Positions 1-6,618 of a stretch of 16,810 nt of DNA are shown piece by piece. Source of the stretch: Cytophagia bacterium (GTDB taxonomy: Bacteria; Bacteroidota; Bacteroidia; Cytophagales; Cyclobacteriaceae); NCBI GenBank assembly GCA_013373005.1, contig JABXIP010000252.1:1-16810 (forward strand), read 5' to 3'. The first letter of the stretch is position 1. Every line of letters starts with the position of its first letter. The notes beneath the pieces were generated by a model. That model ran no database searches, was not told the DNA's origin, and was given only the letters and a program-made list of their open reading frames with translations. Made by a program: the position numbers and the translations under genes.

Positions 1-702
1 AGCCTTGGGTCAGAAACTATTAGAGGACTACTCGATAATGGCCTGATCGAAGATTATGCCGGCTTGTATAAGCTGAGCTATGAAGACCTCAATGGACTGG
101 AATTCAAAACATTCTCTGAGAAAAAAGGTGATTACAGTGTAAGAAGCCTCAGGGAAAAGTCTGCCAGCAACATTATTGAGGCAATAGAAGCTTCTAAGAA
201 GACTCCATTTGAGAGAGTTCTTTTCGCTCTAGGTATTCGTTATGTGGGGCAAACAGTTGCAGAAAAGCTAGCGCAGCATTTCAAGTCGATCGATAATCTG
301 ATGCAAGCATCCTTGGAAGAGCTTGTTGCCGTCCCTGAAATTGGGGACAGAATTGCAGAAAGTGTGGTTGATTTCTTTAGTCAGGAGAATAGTCAACATC
401 TAATCGCAGACCTTAAAGCAGCCGGACTTCAATTCGAAATTGAAGAAATAGAAATTCAGCATGAAGGAAATAACCTGGCAGAGAAGAGTTTTGTCATTAG
501 TGGCGTTTTTAGTCAATTCTCCAGAGATGAACTCAAAGAAAAAATCAAACTTAATGGTGGCAAAGTAGTCTCCTCTATCAGTGCTAAACTCGACTATCTG
601 GTTGCCGGAGAAAACATGGGACCAGCCAAATTAGAGAAAGCCACTAAGCTTGGTATTACCATTATTTCAGAAGAGGAATTCATAAACATGATCAACAGCT
701 AA
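1..702 (+). CDS. ligA: NAD-dependent DNA ligase LigA, C-terminal part (5' end outside window)
   Basis: LigA seals nicks in double-stranded DNA using NAD+ during replication and repair. The frame is open from base 1, so the gene starts upstream and only the last 233 residues are seen. The fragment begins just after where the Cys4 zinc finger should be. It then carries the helix-hairpin-helix region (fragment residues about 75-125, with ALGIRYVGQTVAEKLA and VPEIGDRIAESV) and a C-terminal BRCT domain (about 160-230, with FVISGVFSQFSRDEL, GGKVVSSISAKLDYLVAGE and GITIISEEEF). Compared with my recollection of E. coli LigA, about 14 extra residues (FKTFSEKKGDYSVR region) sit between GLE and EKSASN. 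The adenylation and OB domains are not in the window. The stop TAA overlaps the next ATG by one base, which suggests co-transcription with the two genes downstream. Confidence 0.96.
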   Translation, partial: SLGSETIRGLLDNGLIEDYAGLYKLSYEDLNGLEFKTFSEKKGDYSVRSLREKSASNIIEAIEASKKTPFERVLFALGIRYVGQTVAEKLAQHFKSIDNLMQASLEELVAVPEIGDRIAESVVDFFSQENSQHLIADLKAAGLQFEIEEIEIQHEGNNLAEKSFVISGVFSQFSRDELKEKIKLNGGKVVSSISAKLDYLVAGENMGPAKLEKATKLGITIISEEEFINMINS

Positions 703-1211
703 TGTCATTAATTGGGAAAAAGCTTCTTAGCCTGACGAATAAAAGTGGGAAAAGGCAGAAGAATTTGGCAATGCCCTCATACGAAAGGTCACAGAACATT
801 GGCATTCTCTACACCTTTGATGAGAAGAAACAAGAATCCGCAGATGCCATAATTAAGCTGATTGACGATTCTAATAAAAAAATAGATGTACTCTGTTTTA
901 TCGATAGAAAGGAAGTAGAATCTAGTAAGCATCCATTCTTCAAAATTGAGCAGCTCAACAATTGGGGCAAAATTAAATCTGAAGAAGTAGATCAATTCAT
1001 CAACACCTCATTCGACTTTCTCATCCACCTCGATTTCGAGATGAACGAAATCATGAAAAACATGTTGATCCATACCAAAGCTAAATGCAGGGTTGGTTTT
1101 CATGCTGAGAACTCTTCAGACTATTATGAATTGATGATTGGTATGAATAAAAGTGCAGGTAGTTCTAACTTTGCAGAACAAACTATTAAATACATTAAGG
1201 CAATCAGATAA
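702..1211 (+). CDS. Conserved Bacteroidota protein of unknown function (DUF6913-like)
   Basis: This 169-residue protein has no recognised catalytic motif. It is basic at the N-terminus (GKKLL, NKSGKRQKN) and then has an alternating alpha/beta pattern: GILYTFDEKKQESADAIIKL, KIDVLCFIDRKEV, FDFLIHLDFEMNE and AKCRVGFHAENSSDYYELMI. That pattern suggests a compact Rossmann-like fold without a signal peptide, so probably cytosolic. From memory it resembles a Bacteroidota-only family annotated DUF6913, often found beside dapA; I could not check this. It starts in a TAATG overlap with ligA and ends in another TAATG overlap with dapA, so it sits in the middle of a translationally coupled trio. No function is assigned. 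Confidence 0.85.
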   Translation: MSLIGKKLLSLTNKSGKRQKNLAMPSYERSQNIGILYTFDEKKQESADAIIKLIDDSNKKIDVLCFIDRKEVESSKHPFFKIEQLNNWGKIKSEEVDQFINTSFDFLIHLDFEMNEIMKNMLIHTKAKCRVGFHAENSSDYYELMIGMNKSAGSSNFAEQTIKYIKAIR

Positions 1212-2071
1212 TGGAGAAATTATTTGGAACGGGAGTAGCCCTTGTAACACCATTTACAGAGGAAGGGCTGATTGATTATGATGGCCTAAAAAGAGTGTTA
1301 GACTTTACAGCACTCGGTGTAGACTATTATGTAGTCTTAGGCACAACAGGAGAAGTGGCCACTACCACAAAAGACGAAAAGAAGGCCATTCTTTCATTTG
1401 TTAAAGCTAACAATAGCAAGGCATTGCCAATAGTCTATGGCATAGGAGGAAACAACACGGCAGCGGTTGTTGAAGAAATTAAGAACACTGAATTTGAAGG
1501 TGTTGATGCCCTTCTATCGGTTAGTCCATATTATAATAAACCTAGCCAAAGAGGTATTATCGCTCACTTCAAGATGATTGCAGATGCTTGTCCAGTGCCG
1601 GTTATTTTATACAATGTACCGGGTAGAACCATGTCTAACATGACTGCCGAGACAACATTAGAACTGTCTAAGCACCCCAATATTATTGGAATCAAAGAAG
1701 CCTCGGGAAATTTGGAACAATGCAAAACCATAGCAGACAATACTTCGGAAGATTTCATGCTTCTATCTGGTGATGATCTCCTCACTACTGAGATTATGAA
1801 GTTAGGCGGACAAGGTGTTATCTCCGTTCTGGCCAACGGTTTCCCTGAGGAATTCTCTCAGATTGCGAGGCTTGCTCTTGAAGGAAACTTTGAGGGTGCA
1901 AAGAAAATTTCAGACTCATTTGAGGCCATAAATCCTCTGATGTATGCAGAGAGCAACCCTGTAGGTGTTAAAGAGGTTTTGAGGCTGAAGGAAGTGTGTG
2001 GTAATCAGGTAAGGCTGCCTTTGGTTTCTGCATCTGAAGAACTTAAAGAGCAGATTCACAAGCTTTTATAA
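1211..2071 (+). CDS. dapA: 4-hydroxy-tetrahydrodipicolinate synthase DapA
   Basis: DapA condenses pyruvate with aspartate semialdehyde, the first committed step to diaminopimelate and lysine. It is a cytosolic TIM-barrel aldolase, normally a tetramer. The 286-residue length is normal for the family. Key residues are present one position later than in the E. coli enzyme: T45 and T46 in GTTGE (44-48), Y108 in YYNKP (107-111), Y134 in LYNVPGRT, R139, and the Schiff-base lysine K162 in IGIKEASG. The C-terminal SNPVGVKEVLRL segment is also typical. The ATG overlaps the previous stop by one base, so expression is probably coupled to the ligA group. A hairpin follows the stop at 2089-2110. Confidence 0.98.
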   Translation: MEKLFGTGVALVTPFTEEGLIDYDGLKRVLDFTALGVDYYVVLGTTGEVATTTKDEKKAILSFVKANNSKALPIVYGIGGNNTAAVVEEIKNTEFEGVDALLSVSPYYNKPSQRGIIAHFKMIADACPVPVILYNVPGRTMSNMTAETTLELSKHPNIIGIKEASGNLEQCKTIADNTSEDFMLLSGDDLLTTEIMKLGGQGVISVLANGFPEEFSQIARLALEGNFEGAKKISDSFEAINPLMYAESNPVGVKEVLRLKEVCGNQVRLPLVSASEELKEQIHKLL

Positions 2072-2088
2072 AGTATGGATCAATAAAA

Positions 2089-2110
2089 AAGCCAATCAAA
2101 TGATTGGCTT
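2089..2110. terminator. Hairpin terminator between dapA and the H1-like gene, probably two-way
   Basis: The arms AAGCCAATCA (2089-2098) and TGATTGGCTT (2101-2110) are perfect complements around a two-base AA, so in practice about 9 bp with a four-base loop. On the minus strand the stem is followed directly by a run of T (complement of the A-run at 2085-2090), a good intrinsic terminator for the H1-like gene. On the plus strand the tail is the weaker TTCTCTATAT, so termination of dapA here is likely but less certain. Confidence 0.75.
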
Positions 2111-2136
2111 CTCTATATAATACGATTCTTGAATTA

Positions 2137-2310
2137 TTAGCTATTCTTGATGTTTTGAACATCAATTCTGATTTCTTGAGCCAAGTTTTTAAGATCTTGC
2201 ATTCCTTTTCTTACTCTTGTTCCAGCAGCTTGGTTTCCTTTGTCATAGAACTTTGCGAAATCGTCTTCTAGTGAATCTACTAATTCTTTTACTTTGCTAA
2301 ATTGACTCAT
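2137..2310 (-). CDS. Histone H1-like (Hc1-type) small basic protein
   Basis: This 57-residue ORF starts MSQFSKVKELVDSLEDDF and ends NIKNS. Its middle, NQAAGTRVRKGMQDLKNLAQ (residues 27-46), matches the pattern I remember from the short Bacteroidota proteins annotated as histone H1 / Hc1-like. It is an amphipathic, helix-rich protein with many Lys and Arg residues. The family is thought to bind and compact DNA, but that role is inferred from annotation and not shown here. No alternative start is needed: the ATG is at 2308-2310 and the TAA at 2137-2139. A candidate promoter (2355-2384) lies upstream and a hairpin with a T-run (2089-2110) lies downstream, so it looks like its own transcription unit, possibly with read-through from the oxoamine synthase gene 99 bases upstream. 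It is shorter than most ORF cut-offs and easily missed. Confidence 0.85.
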   Translation of the reverse strand: MSQFSKVKELVDSLEDDFAKFYDKGNQAAGTRVRKGMQDLKNLAQEIRIDVQNIKNS

Positions 2311-2354
2311 ATTTATCGTGTTTTAAGGTTGTTGATAATATTGTTTAATTCAGA

Positions 2355-2384
2355 GCAATATAAATCAAAAAACTCTATTCGCAA
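2355..2384 (-). promoter_or_regulatory. Candidate Bacteroidota sigma-ABfr promoter for the H1-like gene
   Basis: On the minus strand a TTG (complement of 2382-2384) is followed after 19 bases by TATATTGC (complement of 2355-2362), one mismatch from the TAnnTTTG -7 element. Transcription would begin near 2350, leaving a leader of about 40 bases before the ATG at 2310. The match is imperfect. Confidence 0.35.
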
Positions 2385-2409
2385 CAACTGAGGGCACTTT
2401 TTTTAACTT

Positions 2410-3660
2410 TTACTCTCCAAAAGAAAGTGCCAACTCCTCTTTTCTATATTCACCCGTTGAGAGCTTTCCTTTAATTGCCTCGAAAGCTGAAATGGTTTCT
2501 GCTACATCTTCCAATGAATGTGCGGCTGTTGGAATCAGTCTCAGGATGATCATACCCTTAGGTACAACAGGGTAAATTACCACCGAACAGAAGATGTTAA
2601 AGTTCTCTCTAAGGTCCTTACTTAGTGCAGCAGCTTCTCCTACTGTACCATTCAAAACTACAGGTGTTACACAAGATTCTGTTGTGCCAATGCTAAAGCC
2701 TTTTTCTTTCAGACCGCTTTGCAAAGCATTAACAATTGTCCAGAGTTTTTCTTTGTGAGATGGGTCATCTCTCAACATTGAAAGTCTTTTCAGAGCACCT
2801 ACTACCAATGGCATTGGCAGCGATTTAGCAAAGATTTGAGACCTCATGTTGTATTTCAAGAACTTCACTATCTCCTTATCTCCCGCAACAAAAGCTCCAA
2901 TAGCAGCCATAGACTTTGCGAAAGTAGAGAAGTAAAGATCAATTTCATGCTGACAGTTTAATTCTTCTCCAGAACCCGCACCAGTTTTACCCATAGTTCC
3001 GAAACCATGCGCATCATCTACAAAAAGTCTGAAGTTAAATTTCTCTTTCAGTTTAGCAATCTCGTTGATCTTACCCAGGTTTCCGGTCATTCCGAATACA
3101 CCTTCAGTAATTACTAGAATTCCACCACCAGTTTCTTTAACAATTCTGGTAGCTCTTTCTAGTTGCTTTTCAAGATTCTGAATATCGTTATGAGGGAAAA
3201 CGAACCGCTTACCCATATGCAGTCTCACACCATCAATAATACATGCGTGAGATTCAGCATCATATACAATTACATCTTTGCGATCTACCAGTGCATCAAT
3301 AATCGATAGCACTCCTTGGTATCCGAAGTTCAACAAATAAGCAGACTCCTTCATCACAAAGTCGGCTAGTTCTTGTTCCAACTGCTCGTGATAGCTAGTG
3401 TTTCCAGACATCATTCTGGCTCCCATAGGGTAAGCCAAACCCCAATCTGCAGCAGCCTGCGCATCAGCTTCTCTAACTTCAGGGTGATTACCCAAACCGA
3501 GATAGTTATTCAAACTCCATGTTAAAACTTCTTTACCCATGAACTTCATTCGAGGAGCTATTTCTCCTTCAAGTTTTGGGAACATGAAATAACCTTCTGA
3601 AACGTCTGAATGCTTCCCTAGAGGGCCTTGATTAGACAATAATTTTTCAAATAAATCCAA
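2410..3660 (-). CDS. Alpha-oxoamine synthase (serine palmitoyltransferase / cysteate acyltransferase-like), PLP-dependent
   Basis: A fold-type I PLP enzyme of the family that joins an amino acid to an acyl-CoA with loss of CO2 (SPT, KBL, BioF). Numbering from the TTG start at 3660 (416 residues), it shows H138 in YDAESHAC (stacks on PLP), E186 in ITEGVFGM, D215 and H218 in FVDDAHGFGTMG, and the PLP lysine K249 in FSTFAKSMAAIGAFVAG. No biotin genes or threonine dehydrogenase lie nearby, so sphingoid-base or sulfonolipid (capnine) synthesis is more likely than BioF or KBL, but this is inference. The frame is open to a GTG at 3750. However, a strong promoter match (3708-3740) lies inside that extension, and homology as I recall it begins at LDLFEKLL, so I prefer the TTG at 3660. 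A GAGAAAAGG stretch lies about 20 bases upstream. There is no signal peptide. Confidence 0.9.
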   Translation of the reverse strand: MDLFEKLLSNQGPLGKHSDVSEGYFMFPKLEGEIAPRMKFMGKEVLTWSLNNYLGLGNHPEVREADAQAAADWGLAYPMGARMMSGNTSYHEQLEQELADFVMKESAYLLNFGYQGVLSIIDALVDRKDVIVYDAESHACIIDGVRLHMGKRFVFPHNDIQNLEKQLERATRIVKETGGGILVITEGVFGMTGNLGKINEIAKLKEKFNFRLFVDDAHGFGTMGKTGAGSGEELNCQHEIDLYFSTFAKSMAAIGAFVAGDKEIVKFLKYNMRSQIFAKSLPMPLVVGALKRLSMLRDDPSHKEKLWTIVNALQSGLKEKGFSIGTTESCVTPVVLNGTVGEAAALSKDLRENFNIFCSVVIYPVVPKGMIILRLIPTAAHSLEDVAETISAFEAIKGKLSTGEYRKEELALSFGE

Positions 3661-3707
3661 CGCCTTTGTGATTTTAATTACCTTTTCTCGCTTATTCAAA
3701 GAAGACG

Positions 3708-3740
3708 CAAATGTAATATTATAATAACCATTTATCAAAA
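3708..3740 (-). promoter_or_regulatory. Bacteroidota-type promoter of the oxoamine synthase gene
   Basis: On the minus strand TTTTG (complement of 3736-3740) is followed after 20 bases by TACATTTG (complement of 3708-3715), an exact match to the TAnnTTTG -7 element with proper spacing. Transcription would start near 3701, about 40 bases before the TTG codon at 3660. It lies within the longest ORF and so argues against the GTG start at 3750. Confidence 0.6.
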
Positions 3741-3818
3741 ATAGAGACACATATAAACCTGTCGTCAGTTCACTTTTCCGATATTATTATTTAGCATTGT
3801 AAGCGAGAATTTTAGCCT

Positions 3819-5312
3819 ATGTCAGAAAGAAAAATTCAGAAAATTCTAGTCGCCAATAGAGGCGAAATCGCCATCCGTGTAATGCGAACAGCTCGAGAAA
3901 TGGGCATTAAAACGGTGGCCATATATAGTGATGCTGATGCCAGCTCTCCACATGTGAAATATGCCGATGAGGCTGTAAATGTTGGTCCTGCACCATCTAG
4001 CAAGTCATATTTAAACATGGACAAGATCATAGATGTGTGTCTTGAGCTGAATGTTGATGCTATTCACCCAGGCTATGGCTTTCTATCTGAGAATGCCACT
4101 TTCGCCAAGAAGGTAGCCGCAAAAGGCATAATTTTCATTGGCCCATCTCCGGAAGCCATTGAAGTAATGGGTGATAAATTGGCTGCTAAAAATGCCGTTG
4201 CTAAATACAATGTACCAATGGTTCCGGGAGTGAATCACGCAGTCTCTGACCTAAAAGAGGCCAAAGAAATTGCCGATGAAATTGGATACCCTGTTCTGAT
4301 CAAAGCCAGTGCTGGTGGTGGAGGAAAGGGCATGAGAGTTGTTGAAAAGGCCGAAGAAATTGAAGAACAGATGGAAAGAGCCATGAGTGAGGCCGCCTCT
4401 GCCTTTGGAGATAAATCCGTTTTCATTGAAAAGTTTATTACTTCCCCTCGACATATCGAAATTCAGATTTTGGGCGATATGCACGGCAATCTCGTGTACT
4501 TGTTCGAAAGAGAGTGTTCTATTCAAAGAAGACACCAGAAGGTAATTGAAGAGGCTCCTTCAGCCATACTCACTCCTGAAAAACGTAAGGCTATGGGCGA
4601 AGCTGCTATTGGTGTAGCTAAATCTTGCGGCTATTATGGAGCTGGTACCGTTGAGTTTATTGTAGACGAAAACCTCGACTTCTTTTTCCTTGAAATGAAT
4701 ACCAGACTTCAGGTTGAACACCCTGTGACGGAAGAAATTACCGGAAAAGACCTGGTAAAAGAGCAGATATATGTAGCTGAAGGAAAACCACTCAGCTTTA
4801 AACAAGAAGATCTAAAAATTATCGGCCATGCTATGGAAGTAAGGGTCTATGCTGAGAACCCTAAAGAGAACTTCCTCCCAGAAACCGGTCAGTTAACCAC
4901 ATACAAGGTGCCGCAAGGCCCTGGTGTTAGGGTTGATGACGGTTTTGAAGAAGGCATGGAAATTCCGATTTATTATGATCCGATGATTGCCAAGCTCATT
5001 ACATATGGTGATAATAGAGAGCAAGCCAGGATGAGAATGCTCAGAGCTATTGATGAGTATGAGATCACAGGCCTTAGCACCACACTAGATTTCTGTGCCT
5101 TCGCTCTAAAACATGAAGCCTTTATTTCTGGTCACTTCGACACCAAGTTTGTTCAAACGCATTTTAAGCCTGAAATGCTTGAATCTCACAATGAGGAAGA
5201 AGAGCAAGTGGCTATTGCACTAGCTGCCTATTTACTTGAAGAAAAGAAGAAAGCCAGTAACATTTCCGGTAATGGAAATTTGAGCAAATGGAAACTGAGA
5301 GCTAAGCAATAA
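3819..5312 (+). CDS. accC: Biotin carboxylase subunit of an acyl-CoA carboxylase
   Basis: It carboxylates the biotin of a carrier protein using ATP and bicarbonate, the first half of acetyl- or propionyl-CoA carboxylation in the cytosol. The ATP-grasp fold is complete: VANRGEIAIR at 11-20, K120 in MGDKLAAK, K162 and the glycine loop SAGGGGKG (164-171), ECSIQRRHQK (232-241), E279 in GAGTVEF, and E292, N294, R296 (catalytic) and E300 in LEMNTRLQVEHPVTEE. At 497 residues it is about 48 longer than E. coli AccC. The extra tail (roughly from 449, EEEEQVAIALAAYLLEEKKK, ending near SKWKLRAKQ) resembles that of Bacteroidota propionyl-CoA-type carboxylases. The tail has no biotin-attachment MKM motif, so the carrier and the carboxyltransferase must be encoded elsewhere. 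It is divergent from the oxoamine synthase gene and one base upstream of the DUF1015 gene. Confidence 0.95.
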   Translation: MSERKIQKILVANRGEIAIRVMRTAREMGIKTVAIYSDADASSPHVKYADEAVNVGPAPSSKSYLNMDKIIDVCLELNVDAIHPGYGFLSENATFAKKVAAKGIIFIGPSPEAIEVMGDKLAAKNAVAKYNVPMVPGVNHAVSDLKEAKEIADEIGYPVLIKASAGGGGKGMRVVEKAEEIEEQMERAMSEAASAFGDKSVFIEKFITSPRHIEIQILGDMHGNLVYLFERECSIQRRHQKVIEEAPSAILTPEKRKAMGEAAIGVAKSCGYYGAGTVEFIVDENLDFFFLEMNTRLQVEHPVTEEITGKDLVKEQIYVAEGKPLSFKQEDLKIIGHAMEVRVYAENPKENFLPETGQLTTYKVPQGPGVRVDDGFEEGMEIPIYYDPMIAKLITYGDNREQARMRMLRAIDEYEITGLSTTLDFCAFALKHEAFISGHFDTKFVQTHFKPEMLESHNEEEEQVAIALAAYLLEEKKKASNISGNGNLSKWKLRAKQ

Positions 5313-5313
5313 T

Positions 5314-6618
5314 ATGGCTAAAATACTACCCTTCAGGGCTTGGCGATATAACTCAGAACTTTCAAAGTCGATTGAAGAGCTAACTTCTCCCCTTTTCGAT
5401 GTAATCTCTCAAAAGCAGAGAGACACATTATATGAAGTTGAGTTTAATAGCATTCATCTAAGTGTTCCTCTTCAGTCAGAAACTGCTACAATGGCTAAAG
5501 AAACTATTGCTCAATGGAAAGCTAAGGGTATAATTCAGCAAGATCAGATACCGGGGATTTATGTTTACTACCAGCACTTCTCCTTGCCAGGAAGTTCTAA
5601 AAGTTTTATCCGCAAAGGATTCATCAGCTTTATTGAAGCCACAGACTGGGGTAAACCTGACTCTGTTATATTAAGACATGAGAATACAATCCCTCACTCA
5701 GTTTCTGATAGGGTAGATGTATTAAGAGCTACGGAGTTGAATGTCAGCCCTACACATGGCCTTTATTTCGATCCTGATTTTGAGCTGGAACATTACATGG
5801 ATGAAAGCCAAAAGAATCCTATCTACGAGACCGAAGATTATCAAGGTGTGAAAGATGTTCTTTCTGTCATTCATGACAAAAAGGTGATACAAAAGTTCAT
5901 GGATAAACTTAGGCCAGAGAAAATCATATTGGCAGACGGACACCACAGACTGGAAAGCTCCATTCAATACCGTCAAGAAATGATAGGCAAAAATGGACAT
6001 ACAGGGACTGAAGGTTATAACTATCACCTCATGTACCTCACCAATGGTGAATCCGATGATTTGAGAATACTCCCAACGCACAGGCTAATCAATGGAATTG
6101 AGAACTTCGACAGAAATGAGTTTTTGAAGAAACTGGAGCCTTATTTTTTGTTCAAACCCATTGAAAACCCATTCGACATTGAAGAAATCATTCTCGGCAA
6201 GCAATGGGCTTTCGGACTTCTATTCGATGATGAGACTATTAAAGTAAGACTGAAGCCAGAAGCCATTGATCTTATAGACTGGAATTTCCCTGATGTAGTA
6301 AAACATCTTGACCTCACTGTGATGCATTACTTTATTATTGAAAAAGCGCTTGGCATTCATGGAAAAGATCAGCGTAAGTCAAGGAACATCACATTCGAAC
6401 GAAACTTTGCCACCTGTCTGAGTAAAACAATGAAGCAAGAGGCTCAATTTGCTATTATTACAAAGGAGATCAATATGGAAACAGTGAAGCAAGTTTGCCG
6501 CTCAGGCTTTACTCTTCCACAAAAATCTACTTACTTCTACCCTAAAGTAATCTGTGGCTATCTATTCGGATCTATAAAAGATGATGAGTTTACCTTACCG
6601 TTTAATCCTTGGGAGTAA
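5314..6618 (+). CDS. DUF1015 family protein
   Basis: A 434-residue cytosolic-looking protein with the marks of DUF1015: PFRAWRYN near the N-terminus, RHENTIP (121-127), the invariant-looking ADGHHRLESS (207-216), and the C-terminal LPQKSTYFYPKVICG segment. The biochemical role of the family is not settled as far as I know. The DGHHR motif recalls the nucleotide/phosphate-handling motif of ParB/sulfiredoxin-fold proteins, some of which are serine kinases, but assigning that activity here would be speculation. It starts one base after accC and its last 38 bases overlap the maf start, so the three genes are very probably one operon. In other Bacteroidota I recall DUF1015 next to serA/serC. That is not the case here, although a serine dehydratase subunit gene lies about 3.5 kb downstream. 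Confidence 0.9.
   Translation: MAKILPFRAWRYNSELSKSIEELTSPLFDVISQKQRDTLYEVEFNSIHLSVPLQSETATMAKETIAQWKAKGIIQQDQIPGIYVYYQHFSLPGSSKSFIRKGFISFIEATDWGKPDSVILRHENTIPHSVSDRVDVLRATELNVSPTHGLYFDPDFELEHYMDESQKNPIYETEDYQGVKDVLSVIHDKKVIQKFMDKLRPEKIILADGHHRLESSIQYRQEMIGKNGHTGTEGYNYHLMYLTNGESDDLRILPTHRLINGIENFDRNEFLKKLEPYFLFKPIENPFDIEEIILGKQWAFGLLFDDETIKVRLKPEAIDLIDWNFPDVVKHLDLTVMHYFIIEKALGIHGKDQRKSRNITFERNFATCLSKTMKQEAQFAIITKEINMETVKQVCRSGFTLPQKSTYFYPKVICGYLFGSIKDDEFTLPFNPWE

Noticed and set aside
64..702. A ligA start at the TTG at 64
   Set aside because: The frame is open and matches LigA right from base 1, so this is an internal codon of a gene that starts upstream.
2311..2409. Possible terminator of the oxoamine synthase gene
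   Set aside because: No convincing stem with a T-run was found here; the stretch seems to hold only the candidate H1-like promoter.
3661..3750. N-terminal extension of the oxoamine synthase (GTG start)
   Set aside because: It contains a strong promoter match and does not resemble the family N-terminus, so it is treated as non-coding.
4235..4805. Minus-strand ORFs opposite accC
   Set aside because: They lie fully inside a strongly conserved gene, have no start signals and give low-complexity or unfamiliar protein.
5722..6081. 119-codon minus-strand ORF opposite the DUF1015 gene
   Set aside because: It is antisense to the DGHHR core of a real gene and shows no family motif or upstream promoter.
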